Below are positions 1 through 7,996 of a DNA stretch of 64,000 bases, piece after piece; within the stretch, counting starts at the first letter, position 1; every line of letters begins with the position of its first letter. This stretch comes from Mycolicibacter heraklionensis (lineage in GTDB: Bacteria > Actinomycetota > Actinomycetes > Mycobacteriales > Mycobacteriaceae). The notes under the pieces were generated by a model that did not search any database, was not told the DNA's origin, and worked only from the letters and a program-made list of their open reading frames with translations. The translations under genes were made by a program, and so were the position numbers. The DNA lies in contig NZ_LDPO01000001.1 in NCBI RefSeq assembly GCF_001021505.1, positions 558,001-622,000 of the forward strand. The letters are read 5' to 3'.

Positions 1-746
1 CGGACCCGAATGTCACTGGCGCGCATCGCCTTCTCCGACAGGCCCGGCCCCTCCGCGCCGACCAGCACCGCCACCGGTTCGTCGCGCACCTTCGCCATCG
101 CACTCGACAACACCTCGGCCCGCGGGTCCGGAGTCATCGCCAGCAGCCGAAAGCCCTGCTCGCGCAGCATCGCCAGATCGCCGGGCCAGTCCGCCGAACG
201 GGCGAACGGCACCAGCAGTGCGTGCCCCATCGAGACCCGCACCGAGCGCCGGTAGAGCGGGTCGGCGCAGCCGCTGCCGAACACCACCGCGTCCACGCCC
301 AACCCGGCACCGTTGCGAAAGATCGAACCCAGGTTTTCGTGGTCGTTGACGCCCTCGAGCACCGCGATCGTGCGGGCCCCGGCGACCAGGTCGGCCACCG
401 GCGGCTCGGGCACCCGCGACGCGGCGGCCAGCACGCCTCGGTTGAGGTGAAACCCCACCACGTCGGCCATCACCTCCGCGGAGACCCGGTAATACGGGAC
501 GTCGGGGGCGTCAGGTGCGGTCAGGTCGGGCGTCAACTCGGTCAGCCGCCGATCGGTGCCCAGCAGCGCCCGCGGGGTGAACCGCGATGCCAGCATCCGC
601 TGCACCACCAGCACCCCTTCGGCGATCACCAATCCTTTTCCGGTGGGCAGGTCTGGGCGACGGTCGATGCTGTTCAGGTCGCGGAAATCATCCAGCCGGG
701 AATCGCGGGGGTCATCGATATCGACGACATCGACGACCCTGGCCAC
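1..746 (-). CDS. SpoU/TrmH-family RNA 2'-O-methyltransferase, 3' end outside window
   Basis: This gene encodes a SPOUT-class methyltransferase that should transfer a methyl group from SAM to a ribose 2'-OH in rRNA or tRNA. About 248 residues are visible and the C-terminus runs off the left edge. An N-terminal substrate-binding region is followed by the family motif around NLGSIFRNGAGLG and then LVGAEGPGLSEKAM, the SAM-binding knot. Position and content match M. tuberculosis Rv0881. The GTG start at 746 is chosen because an in-frame stop lies just upstream and a -10-like box sits 7 bp before it. The specific target nucleotide cannot be told from sequence. Confidence 0.88.
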   Translation of the reverse strand, partial: MARVVDVVDIDDPRDSRLDDFRDLNSIDRRPDLPTGKGLVIAEGVLVVQRMLASRFTPRALLGTDRRLTELTPDLTAPDAPDVPYYRVSAEVMADVVGFHLNRGVLAAASRVPEPPVADLVAGARTIAVLEGVNDHENLGSIFRNGAGLGVDAVVFGSGCADPLYRRSVRVSMGHALLVPFARSADWPGDLAMLREQGFRLLAMTPDPRAEVLSSAMAKVRDEPVAVLVGAEGPGLSEKAMRASDIRV

Positions 747-753
747 TGCGGGA

Positions 754-777
754 ACTTTACCGGCGAGGCGCTAACGT
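754..777. promoter_or_regulatory. Back-to-back leaderless promoter boxes
   Basis: Two TANNNT boxes face away from each other. TAAAGT on the minus strand (754-759) lies 7 bp before the GTG of the SpoU gene. TAACGT on the plus strand (772-777) lies 8 bp before the ATG at 786. The boxes are only 12 bp apart, so polymerases could hardly occupy both at once. Neither gene has a Shine-Dalgarno sequence. The leaderless reading is an inference from spacing. Confidence 0.5.
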
Positions 778-785
778 CAACGGCG

Positions 786-1055
786 ATGACCCCTCAGCAC
801 TCCCCGGAGCACGCCCCCGAGCCGCCACCGCTGCCGACCGCCCTGCTGCGGGTCTGGCCGGTAATCCGCGCCGGGGTCGCCGGCTTCTGCTGCGCGACCA
901 TCGCCGCGTTCACGGTGCCCGCGCTGGAGGGGTGGCGGCCGGTAAGCGTGGCGGGGCTCGGCGTCGGGATGGTGGGCACCACTATCTTTCTGGTGCAACG
1001 CAGGGCGGCACGACGCGGCGCGCGCGGAGCCCAAACCGGGCTCGAAAACGAATAG
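786..1055 (+). CDS. Small membrane protein, DUF2530-like (Rv0882 type)
   Basis: The 89-residue product has a proline-rich N-terminus, then two hydrophobic segments (about residues 24-44 and 51-67) and a basic, arginine-rich tail, so it is probably a two-span inner-membrane protein. It is divergent from the SpoU methyltransferase gene, as in the Rv0881-Rv0882 pair. The ATG at 786 is preferred because a TAACGT box lies exactly 8 bp upstream. Its function is unknown. The DUF2530 assignment is from recall of the family pattern. Confidence 0.7.
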   Translation: MTPQHSPEHAPEPPPLPTALLRVWPVIRAGVAGFCCATIAAFTVPALEGWRPVSVAGLGVGMVGTTIFLVQRRAARRGARGAQTGLENE

Positions 1056-1087
1056 AGTTACGAACCGACGATTCGAGGAGGAACGCC

Positions 1088-1546
1088 ATGGCAGCCCCGC
1101 TGTTGACGGCACAGATCGACATCAACGCACCGGTGGCCAAGGTGTGGGCGCTGGTCTCCGACTTCCGGCGGATGCCCGAGTGGAGCCCGCAGTGCCGGTG
1201 GATGAAGCCGCTGGGTGCGGTGCGTCAGGGCACCCGCACGATCAACGTCAACCGGCGCGGCCGGATGTTCTGGCCCACCAGCTCCGTCATCACCGAATAC
1301 ATCCCGGAGCGCAAGCTCGCGTTCCGCGTCACCGAGAACCACAGCGTGTGGAGCTATGAGCTCGAGCCGACCGCCACCGGCACTCGGGTCATCGAGAGTC
1401 GGCACGTCGAAAACGGCAACACCACGGCGGTCTCGGCGTTTCTGGTGGGCAAGTTCATGGGCGGGACGCCCACCTTCGAACGCGAGCTGGTCGAGGGCAT
1501 GAACGCTTCGCTGAGCAAGATCAAGGCCGCCGCAGAGAACGCCTGA
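1088..1546 (+). CDS. SRPBCC (START/polyketide cyclase fold) protein
   Basis: The 152-residue product has the SRPBCC signature: an N-terminal strand with INAPVAKVWALVSD, then FRRMPEWSPQC, a central run of beta strands and a long C-terminal helix. Proteins of this fold bind hydrophobic ligands in a deep cavity, and some act as cyclases or lipid carriers. No catalytic residues can be assigned. A strong GAGGAGGA Shine-Dalgarno precedes the ATG at 1088, and the gene lies 32 bp after the small membrane protein on the same strand. Two other SRPBCC genes occur near 29 kb but are not close copies. Confidence 0.82.
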   Translation: MAAPLLTAQIDINAPVAKVWALVSDFRRMPEWSPQCRWMKPLGAVRQGTRTINVNRRGRMFWPTSSVITEYIPERKLAFRVTENHSVWSYELEPTATGTRVIESRHVENGNTTAVSAFLVGKFMGGTPTFERELVEGMNASLSKIKAAAENA

Positions 1547-1604
1547 CGCCCCTGTGGCGGCGGAGTAACGTCCCCTGAAACGGGCAGGATACTGGGAGGA
1601 ATCC

Positions 1605-2180
1605 ATGGAAACCGCGAAATCCGCAGTGCGACTGCCGATCGTCGCCGTCGCAGCGACCGCGCTGGTGGCCGCCGGCCTGGCCCCGGTGGCGGCGTCACCC
1701 GAAATCAGCACGCGCGCCGTGGCCGCGGTGTCGGCGGAGGTGGCGCTGGCCGCCAGCGCGGTCGTCGACAGCTTCGACACCCTCGCCGGGCTCGCGCCTT
1801 TCGACATGTCCAGCATCGCCGAGGAACTCAACGTCCCCGGCACCGCCGACGTGTTCGACGTCCTGCCCGGCGCCGCCGACGCGTTGGACGTGCCCGGCGC
1901 CGCCGCTGCATTCGACATCGTCGGCCTGTTCAACGCGGAAGTGGCGGCCGCGGTAGGACTGTTCAACCGCTTTATCAGCCTGCCGTTTACGTTGTACGAC
2001 GACATCTCGAACGTGGTCACCAGCCTGATCAACCTCGACTTCGGGATGGCCTTCAGCCAGGCGGCCACCATCCCGCTGGACATCGTCAACTATGTGCTCG
2101 GCCTACCGGGAGCGGTGGTCAACACCGCCTTCAACATGATCTTCGTGCTCCCGGGCGAGTACCTGTTCAACTTCGGTTAG
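1605..2180 (+). CDS. Exported alanine-rich protein, GjpA-like
   Basis: The 191-residue product begins with a signal-like segment (basic start, hydrophobic core about residues 9-30, small residues near 28-31). The rest is rich in Ala, Val, Asp and Phe with alternating amphipathic stretches. It resembles the mycobacterial exported proteins annotated as outer membrane porin GjpA, and a longer relative lies at 32851-33837. The start follows a GGGAGGA Shine-Dalgarno. Export is well supported. A pore function is only inferred from the family name. Confidence 0.6.
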   Translation: METAKSAVRLPIVAVAATALVAAGLAPVAASPEISTRAVAAVSAEVALAASAVVDSFDTLAGLAPFDMSSIAEELNVPGTADVFDVLPGAADALDVPGAAAAFDIVGLFNAEVAAAVGLFNRFISLPFTLYDDISNVVTSLINLDFGMAFSQAATIPLDIVNYVLGLPGAVVNTAFNMIFVLPGEYLFNFG

Positions 2181-2205
2181 GCACTGCGTGGCGACCGATG
2201 TCGAC

Positions 2206-2856
2206 TTAGGCATCGGCGAGCAGAGCGCGGGCCACGACATCGATGATCGCGGCCCGAGCCCGTCGGTGGCTCCAACCCCGGTCAACGGTGAGCGAGCGGT
2301 AGGGACCGGTGCTGTGGCCCAGCGCCCACCACAGGTCCACCGCATGGTCGACTGATACCCGCAGCGGCCCGGCCTCGGCAAGCAGTTGCACCAGCCCGCG
2401 AAGATCGTTACGACGACGGCGTTCGAGTTCGCTCTGCAGCTCGGCGATCTCCGGGTCGGAGGCTGCCACTGAGCGCACGATCTCGTCGATCGGAGCCACC
2501 CGGCGCAGAACATCGCGGGTCGCATCGGTGATCAGCTCGAGGCGGCGCCGCTGGTCGGGCTCCGCCTTCACCCGGGTAAGCCAGTCCCCGGTACGCCAGG
2601 CGTCGGTGCTGGGCGCTCCGGCCGAAGCCTGTTCGACCACGGCGCGCAGTACGTCTCGCTTGGTTCCGAACACGGCGTACACGGTCTCCGGCGATACCTG
2701 TGCCCGCGCAGCGATCTGCGCGATCGTGGTGGTCGCGTAGCCGTTCTCGATGAACCCGGCTGTCGCGGCGTCGACTACCGCTGCACGTGTCGCCTCACGC
2801 TGCCGGGTGCGCGCAGCGGAGCGATATTGCCGTCGAGGCTTGACTTCCTCAGCCAT
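2206..2856 (-). CDS. TetR-family transcriptional regulator
   Basis: The 216-residue product has an N-terminal TetR helix-turn-helix (about residues 20-66) with the typical run IAARAQVSPETVYAVFGTKR, followed by a helical ligand-binding domain. It is transcribed divergently from the hemerythrin/flavin-barrel gene at 3019. A perfect TACAGT-TCC-ACTGTA palindrome begins 6 bp before its start codon, so it probably represses itself and perhaps the divergent pair. The ligand is unknown. This gene and its two divergent neighbours appear to be an insertion relative to the M. tuberculosis order. Confidence 0.87.
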   Translation of the reverse strand: MAEEVKPRRQYRSAARTRQREATRAAVVDAATAGFIENGYATTTIAQIAARAQVSPETVYAVFGTKRDVLRAVVEQASAGAPSTDAWRTGDWLTRVKAEPDQRRRLELITDATRDVLRRVAPIDEIVRSVAASDPEIAELQSELERRRRNDLRGLVQLLAEAGPLRVSVDHAVDLWWALGHSTGPYRSLTVDRGWSHRRARAAIIDVVARALLADA

Positions 2857-2861
2857 TTTAG

Positions 2862-2876
2862 TACAGTTCCACTGTA
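2862..2876. promoter_or_regulatory. Palindromic operator next to TetR gene
   Basis: The sequence TACAGTTCCACTGTA is a perfect 6-bp inverted repeat with a 3-bp spacer. It lies between the TetR start codon (2856) and the divergent start at 3019, in a locally AT-rich patch. Size and position are typical of a TetR autoregulatory site. Binding by the adjacent TetR is inferred. Confidence 0.65.
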
Positions 2877-3018
2877 TTCATTACATGACCACCTCAACTA
2901 AATATATCCATCCTGGCAGTCCATCATCTCGTGATCGCGTCGCACAAGCTGCGCGCGACACGGGTTCTACGCCGACACAAAGGCCTTCCCACGGCCCGAG
3001 ACGGCGAAGGAGGCCCTC

Positions 3019-4191
3019 ATGCCGACGGACGCGTTCGACATGGCAATCGTTCACAAAGTGTTCCGCAGCGAATTGCACGACGTTCCCGCCTTGATTCGGG
3101 GCGTCACGGCCGGCGACACCGCGCGATCTGCTGTCGTCGGCTCTCACATCGAGCTGATCATGGCCGCACTACACCACCACCATGCAGCTGAAGACGAGTT
3201 GATCTGGCCGAAACTGCACTGCCGAGCACCCGAATTCGCCGAGGCCGTCACGCGTATGGAACAAGCTCACCGCGCGATCGCCGTCGCTGACGCCAAGGTC
3301 AAGTCAGTTCTGCCGTCCTGGGCACGCACCGCCGATGCCCGGCTCGCTGCGCAACTCCTCTCGGCCGTGGCGGATCTGTCAGCTCGGGTGGACGAGCACC
3401 TTGCCGATGAAGAGCGCAACATCGTCCCGCTCATCAACCAACACATCACCGCCGAGGAATGGCAGCAATGCGCCGCCCGCGGCTCCGAATTCATCTCGCG
3501 GAAGAACTTCCGACTCGGTCTTATGTTGGGCGGCTTGACTTTCGACGCATCATCGGCGGATGAGGCCCGACGACTGCTGAGCCACATCCCGCGACTGCAA
3601 CGCATCCTGATCCGGGTATTCGCGCGACGCACCCTGATGAGGTACCGCGCCGCTCTCGAGGGCTCACGAACTGCCGCGATGAGCCCGGAACCCTCTGCCC
3701 TCCAGATCATCGAGAACTTCCGCACTTGTGAGTTGACCACGATGTCTCGAGACGGCTCGCCACAGACCTGGCCGATCTGTCCGCTTTTGCTCCCCGATGG
3801 ACGCTTCCTGATCTGTACCAGCATCGGCTTGCCCCAGAAGGCATTCAACATCCGTCGCAACCCGAAGGTGAGCATGCTGTTTTCCGAGCCCACCGGCTCA
3901 GGCTTCGATAATCCAGGCGCCGTCCTGGTCCAGGGCGACGCCATCGCCGAGGATCGCATCATCGCCGATCTCAGGGAGAATCGCGACTTGCGCCGGTTGT
4001 TCGAGCAGGTCTGCGCACGACAGCCGGCAAGTGCCTTCATGAGCAGTTGGCTCGGTCGGCGACTGTTTCCCTTCTACTACGTACGCCTCGCGATACAGGT
4101 GACGCCATACCGGATATTGCATTGGCCTACCAGAGATTTCAGCCAAAACCCGCGTCGATTCGACTTCGAAGAGCTCAGTCATGTGGACTGA
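3019..4191 (+). CDS. Hemerythrin HHE domain fused to a flavin split-barrel domain
   Basis: The 390-residue product joins two domains. Residues 1-145 form a hemerythrin-like four-helix bundle with metal-ligand candidates His12, a cluster His52-55 followed by Glu58/Glu60, His84, His127 and Glu131, so a diiron or other metal site is likely. Residues about 222-375 look like a pyridoxamine-phosphate-oxidase-like split barrel that binds FMN or F420 (motifs around TMSRDGSPQTWPICPLL and NIRRNPKVSMLF). A GAAGGAGG Shine-Dalgarno precedes the ATG. The gene overlaps the next, related barrel gene by 11 bp and is divergent from a TetR. A redox or oxygen/NO-related role is inferred only. Confidence 0.78.
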   Translation: MPTDAFDMAIVHKVFRSELHDVPALIRGVTAGDTARSAVVGSHIELIMAALHHHHAAEDELIWPKLHCRAPEFAEAVTRMEQAHRAIAVADAKVKSVLPSWARTADARLAAQLLSAVADLSARVDEHLADEERNIVPLINQHITAEEWQQCAARGSEFISRKNFRLGLMLGGLTFDASSADEARRLLSHIPRLQRILIRVFARRTLMRYRAALEGSRTAAMSPEPSALQIIENFRTCELTTMSRDGSPQTWPICPLLLPDGRFLICTSIGLPQKAFNIRRNPKVSMLFSEPTGSGFDNPGAVLVQGDAIAEDRIIADLRENRDLRRLFEQVCARQPASAFMSSWLGRRLFPFYYVRLAIQVTPYRILHWPTRDFSQNPRRFDFEELSHVD

Positions 4192-4633
4192 CGCGGCCAG
4201 GGCGCTGGCGGCGTTCTCGGAAATCGGCGGCGTTGTGACGGCGGCCGATTCCTACGGATATCCGGTCAGCGTCCGACAGACCTCCCTACCCTTGGACGCC
4301 GCCACGGGCGAGATGGTCGTTGTGTGGCCGAAAGGCCTCGACGTCGTCGAGGGCCCGGCCAACCTACTCTGCCACTCGCATGACGAAAAGCTCTGGCACC
4401 TGAAAGCCCTGCGCATCCAGGGAAGCCTGGAGCGCCGCGGGGGCGATTGGATCTTCGTCGGTTCCGCGTTCACGCCACCGGCACGCATGGCAGTGGTGTT
4501 GTGGCGCGCCGCCAGAAGTAACCGCGCGGCGGGAAACCGCTACTTGGCCAGGCGGGGACTCGTTCGGCCGCAGGTGAATTGGACCGAAGTCAAGGCGATT
4601 CACCGTCGCGCACGACTCGGGCAGCAGCGCTGA
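4181..4633 (+). CDS. Pyridoxamine-phosphate-oxidase-like split-barrel protein
   Basis: The 150-residue product resembles a minimal FMN/F420 split barrel: GVVTAADSYGYPVSVRQ in the first strands and a central stretch around residues 45-85, with a basic C-terminal tail. It starts inside the last codons of the hemerythrin-barrel gene, an 11-bp overlap, so the two are co-translated and their products probably work together. No substrate-specific residues can be named. The small size and weak conservation make the family call moderate. Confidence 0.65.
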   Translation: MWTDAARALAAFSEIGGVVTAADSYGYPVSVRQTSLPLDAATGEMVVVWPKGLDVVEGPANLLCHSHDEKLWHLKALRIQGSLERRGGDWIFVGSAFTPPARMAVVLWRAARSNRAAGNRYLARRGLVRPQVNWTEVKAIHRRARLGQQR

Positions 4634-4666
4634 CGGTAGAGCCGACCCCGAAAACCGCGGTGCACG

Positions 4667-5650
4667 TCAGGTTGCCTCCGGGTCCCCCGGCTCGGCGGGG
4701 ATATCGGCGACCGTTTCACCGGCGGCATCTGACTCTGTTGCTACTGGTTCGGGTGGTTCGGGCTCCACCATCGATTCCGGCGCCGCCTCGGTCTCCATGG
4801 TCGCTTCGGTCGCCTCATCAGCCACCGGCCCAGCCGGCTCGTCAACCGGCTCGCTGACCTCGTCAACCGGTGGGGCTGCGGGAACCGTCGTGACATCGAC
4901 GATCTCCAGCACGCCGTCGTCGTAGGGCTCGTATACCGGGGAACCGGTGCCCGCGGGCACCGGAGTGTCACTGTGCGCGCCGCAGCCGTAGCGGTTGTCG
5001 ACCACGTGCCCGTCGGCGGACATTTCGTTGCCGCAGACGCCGAATACCGTGCCCAGTTCACCGGCGAGCGGCAAATAGAAGCCGCAGTCGCGGCAGACCC
5101 GCTTGGTGGACCGCGCCATCGCCGAATCCGGGCCGTACTCGCCGTCGTGCCAGCGCTGCGCCGCCTCGGCGCGGCCCACCGGACTCATCAGCCAGCGTCG
5201 TCCCAGGCCGATCTCACCGGCTACCTCGTCAAGCTGCGGGTCGCCGCTCGAGGTGTACCCGGGTACCAGGCGCGGATCGTCGGCGGGTGGCGCCAGCAGG
5301 TCCCCCGGCCCCAGGTCGCCGGGCCGGACCCGCTGATCCCACGGCACCCACTCCGGAGCCAACAGGGCAGTGGGGCCGGGCACCAGCACGACCTCGCTGA
5401 CCGTGGGCTCCGTGGCGCCCGGGACGGCAGCGACGACGACAGCCCACTGCCAGCCCTGATAACCGGGCAGCAACGCACCGAACCGGTGAGTGGCGGCGGT
5501 CGGGTCCTCGTAGTCGACTCCCAGGTGCTCGCCGACAGTCTCGGCACCGCTGAACTCGGCGACGGCCGAGCGGGCCTGCTCGACGGCTGCGGCCAGCACC
5601 GTGGGCACGGCGATGGTCGCAGTGGCTGATTCTGCGCTGGGTCCGGTCAC
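4667..5650 (-). CDS. DUF3027 actinobacterial protein (Rv0877 type)
   Basis: The 327-residue product has a conserved N-terminal two-thirds containing four cysteines (CRDC near residue 188, then FGVCGN and YGCGAH) that could bind zinc. It ends in an acidic, low-complexity Pro/Glu/Ala tail of about 80 residues. It is divergent from the MFS gene, as in the Rv0876c-Rv0877 pair. The GTG start follows GGAAGGG. Function is unknown. The cysteine set suggests a zinc-ribbon or DNA/RNA-associated role, which is inference. The tail is longer than I recall for the M. tuberculosis protein (262 residues). Confidence 0.75.
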   Translation of the reverse strand: MTGPSAESATATIAVPTVLAAAVEQARSAVAEFSGAETVGEHLGVDYEDPTAATHRFGALLPGYQGWQWAVVVAAVPGATEPTVSEVVLVPGPTALLAPEWVPWDQRVRPGDLGPGDLLAPPADDPRLVPGYTSSGDPQLDEVAGEIGLGRRWLMSPVGRAEAAQRWHDGEYGPDSAMARSTKRVCRDCGFYLPLAGELGTVFGVCGNEMSADGHVVDNRYGCGAHSDTPVPAGTGSPVYEPYDDGVLEIVDVTTVPAAPPVDEVSEPVDEPAGPVADEATEATMETEAAPESMVEPEPPEPVATESDAAGETVADIPAEPGDPEAT

Positions 5651-5768
5651 GCGGGTCCCTTCCGTTCAATGACGTCCCTCATACTGCCGCAGCGCGGCTC
5701 TGTCAGCCACATGCAGGCACGATCACGGCCTACGCGGTCGTACGGCGGACATAGGGAAGAATCGCGGT

Positions 5769-7460
5769 GTGTCTGCACGGCGTCGCGATCTCCCCGAACC
5801 GGGCCGGCGCCGCCGTCCGCCTCCGGCCACCGGCCGCGGTGCGCGTAACGGCTCGGCCGGACAACATCCCGGCATGGCCAGCTACCCCAGCAACAACGCG
5901 GGTGACCAGCGGCAGCGCAAGCCCATGCCCAGCAACAACCGGTACCTGCCCCCGCTACGCGAACACACCGACACCCCTCGCCGCCCCGAGCCTCCGGGCG
6001 GTTCGGGAGCCAGCGACCGTGTCACGGTCACCCGAGCCGCCGCGGCGCGCAGTCGCGAAATGGGCTCCCGGATGTACGGGCTGGTGCAACGGGCCGCCAC
6101 CGCCGACGGCGCCGACAAATCCGGACTCACCGCATTGACCTGGCCGGTGGTGGCCAACTTCGCGGTGGACGCGGCGATGGCCGTGGCGCTGGCCAACACC
6201 TTGTTCTTCGCCGCGGCCGCCGGGGAGAGCAAGGGCCGAGTGGCGCTGTATCTGCTGGTGACCATCGCGCCGTTCGCGGTGGTCGCACCGCTGATCGGCC
6301 CCGCCCTGGACCGCCTCCAGCACGGCCGGCGCGCCGCGCTGGCCATGTCGTTCTCGCTGCGCACCGGACTGGCCCTGGTGCTGATCGCCAATTACGACGG
6401 TGTCGCGGGCACCTTCGGCTCCTGGGTGCTCTACCCGTGCGCGTTGGCGATGATGGCGCTGTCGAAGTCCTTCACGGTGTTGCGCAGCGCGGTGACGCCA
6501 CGGGTCATGCCGCCGTCGATCGATCTGGTGCGGGTCAATTCCCGCCTGACGATGTTCGGCCTGCTCGGCGGAACGATCGTCGGCGGCGGGGTCGCCGCGG
6601 GGGCCGAGTACGTCTTCACCCGGCTGCTGCAGTTACCGGGAGCACTGCTGGTGCTCGTCGCGGTCTCGGTGGCCGGCGCGGTCCTGTCGATGCGGATCCC
6701 GCGATGGGTGGAAGTGACCACCGGCGAGATTCCGACCACCCTGAGCTACCGCTTCAACGAACGGCGCCGCAGCTGGCCCGAGCAGGTTCGGCGGGCCGGC
6801 GGGGCACTGAGCCAACCTCTGCGGCAACCGCTGGGCCGCAACATCATCGCCGCACTGTGGGGCAATTGCACCATCAAGGCCATGGTCGGGTTCTTGTTCC
6901 TGTACCCGGCGTTCGTGGCCAAGCAGCACGACGCCGGCGGGTGGGTGCAGCTGGGCATTCTCGGCCTGATCGGGGCGGCCGCCGGGTTGGGCAATTTCGC
7001 CGGCAACTTCACGGCTGCCCGGCTGCAACTGGGCCGCCCCGCGGTGCTGGTGGTGCGCTGCACCATGGCGGTGACCGCCGTCGCGCTGGCGGCGGCGGTG
7101 GCCGGCACCCTGGTGATGGCGGCGATCGCCGCGCTGGTGACATCGGGGGCCAGTGCGATCTCGAAAGCATCGCTGGACGCCGCCCTGCAAGACGACCTTC
7201 CCGAGGAGTCGCGGGCGTCGGCGTTCGGACGCACCGAGTCCACCCTGCAACTGGCCTGGGTATTGGGAGGTGCGCTGGGGGTGCTGGTATACACCGACCT
7301 GTGGGTGGGCTTCACCGCGATCACCGCTCTGCTGATCCCGGGTCTGGCCCAGACCATCCTGTCGTTCCACGGCGACTCGTTGATTCCCGGCCTGGGTGGC
7401 AACCGGCCGGTGCTGATCGAGCAGGACGGCGCCCGCCTCGATCCGGCAAGACAGGGGTGA
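5769..7460 (+). CDS. MFS-type membrane transporter (Rv0876c type)
   Basis: The 563-residue product has a hydrophilic N-terminal extension of about 120 residues, then about 11-12 hydrophobic segments (residues about 125-530). These include the MFS-like loop IGPALDRLQHGRRAALAMS between helices 2 and 3. The substrate is unknown. Length agrees with the 548-residue M. tuberculosis homologue, which supports the GTG at 5769. An ATG at 5874 is a shorter alternative that would lose 35 unconserved residues. The DUF2771 gene follows after 7 bp, so the two form an operon. Confidence 0.8.
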   Translation: MSARRRDLPEPGRRRRPPPATGRGARNGSAGQHPGMASYPSNNAGDQRQRKPMPSNNRYLPPLREHTDTPRRPEPPGGSGASDRVTVTRAAAARSREMGSRMYGLVQRAATADGADKSGLTALTWPVVANFAVDAAMAVALANTLFFAAAAGESKGRVALYLLVTIAPFAVVAPLIGPALDRLQHGRRAALAMSFSLRTGLALVLIANYDGVAGTFGSWVLYPCALAMMALSKSFTVLRSAVTPRVMPPSIDLVRVNSRLTMFGLLGGTIVGGGVAAGAEYVFTRLLQLPGALLVLVAVSVAGAVLSMRIPRWVEVTTGEIPTTLSYRFNERRRSWPEQVRRAGGALSQPLRQPLGRNIIAALWGNCTIKAMVGFLFLYPAFVAKQHDAGGWVQLGILGLIGAAAGLGNFAGNFTAARLQLGRPAVLVVRCTMAVTAVALAAAVAGTLVMAAIAALVTSGASAISKASLDAALQDDLPEESRASAFGRTESTLQLAWVLGGALGVLVYTDLWVGFTAITALLIPGLAQTILSFHGDSLIPGLGGNRPVLIEQDGARLDPARQG

Positions 7461-7467
7461 TGTGTAG

Positions 7468-7980
7468 GTGAAACGCTCGACGGCCGCGCTGGTGGCGGTG
7501 CTGGCGGTGGTGACCGCGGCGTTCGCCGGATTCGGCACCTGGTGGTTCAGCCGAACCGAGGAGCCGACGCCGCCGCAGATCAGCGTGTACTCCAACGGGC
7601 ACCTCACCCACGCCGGGCCGTATCTGTACTGCAGCGTGCTCGACCTCGATGAATGCCTGCTCACCGAAGCGCGCGGCACGCTGGCGGTCGACGCGCGTCA
7701 TCCGGTGCAGCTGGCGGTGGACAACACCATTGGTCAAGCGCCGTGGCGACTACTGCGGCTTTACGACGACCCCGCCGATTCCACCGGCAAGATCTATCCG
7801 CCGGGCAGCACCCTGGCGGTCACCGTCCCCACCGTGGACCCGCAACGCGGTCAGCTGCGCGGGCTGGTGGTGCAGCTGCTCACCCTGGTCGTCGACACCA
7901 GCACCGGCGAGCAGTTCGCGGTACCGCACGCCGAGTGGGCGGTGGGCATGCGCTGGGGCCGTCAGGTGACTGCGGGCTGA
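7468..7980 (+). CDS. Exported/anchored DUF2771 protein (Rv0875c type)
   Basis: The 170-residue product has one N-terminal hydrophobic segment (about residues 5-26) and an extracellular domain with a likely disulfide pair in LYCSVLDLDECLL. It contains beta-rich stretches that match the DUF2771 family from memory. It lies 7 bp after the MFS transporter and is probably co-expressed and membrane-associated with it. The GTG start is preceded by AGGGGTGA. There is no lipobox, so it is a signal-anchor or secreted protein. Function is unknown. Confidence 0.75.
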   Translation: MKRSTAALVAVLAVVTAAFAGFGTWWFSRTEEPTPPQISVYSNGHLTHAGPYLYCSVLDLDECLLTEARGTLAVDARHPVQLAVDNTIGQAPWRLLRLYDDPADSTGKIYPPGSTLAVTVPTVDPQRGQLRGLVVQLLTLVVDTSTGEQFAVPHAEWAVGMRWGRQVTAG

Positions 7981-7996
7981 TGGCAGCGGCCCGCGG

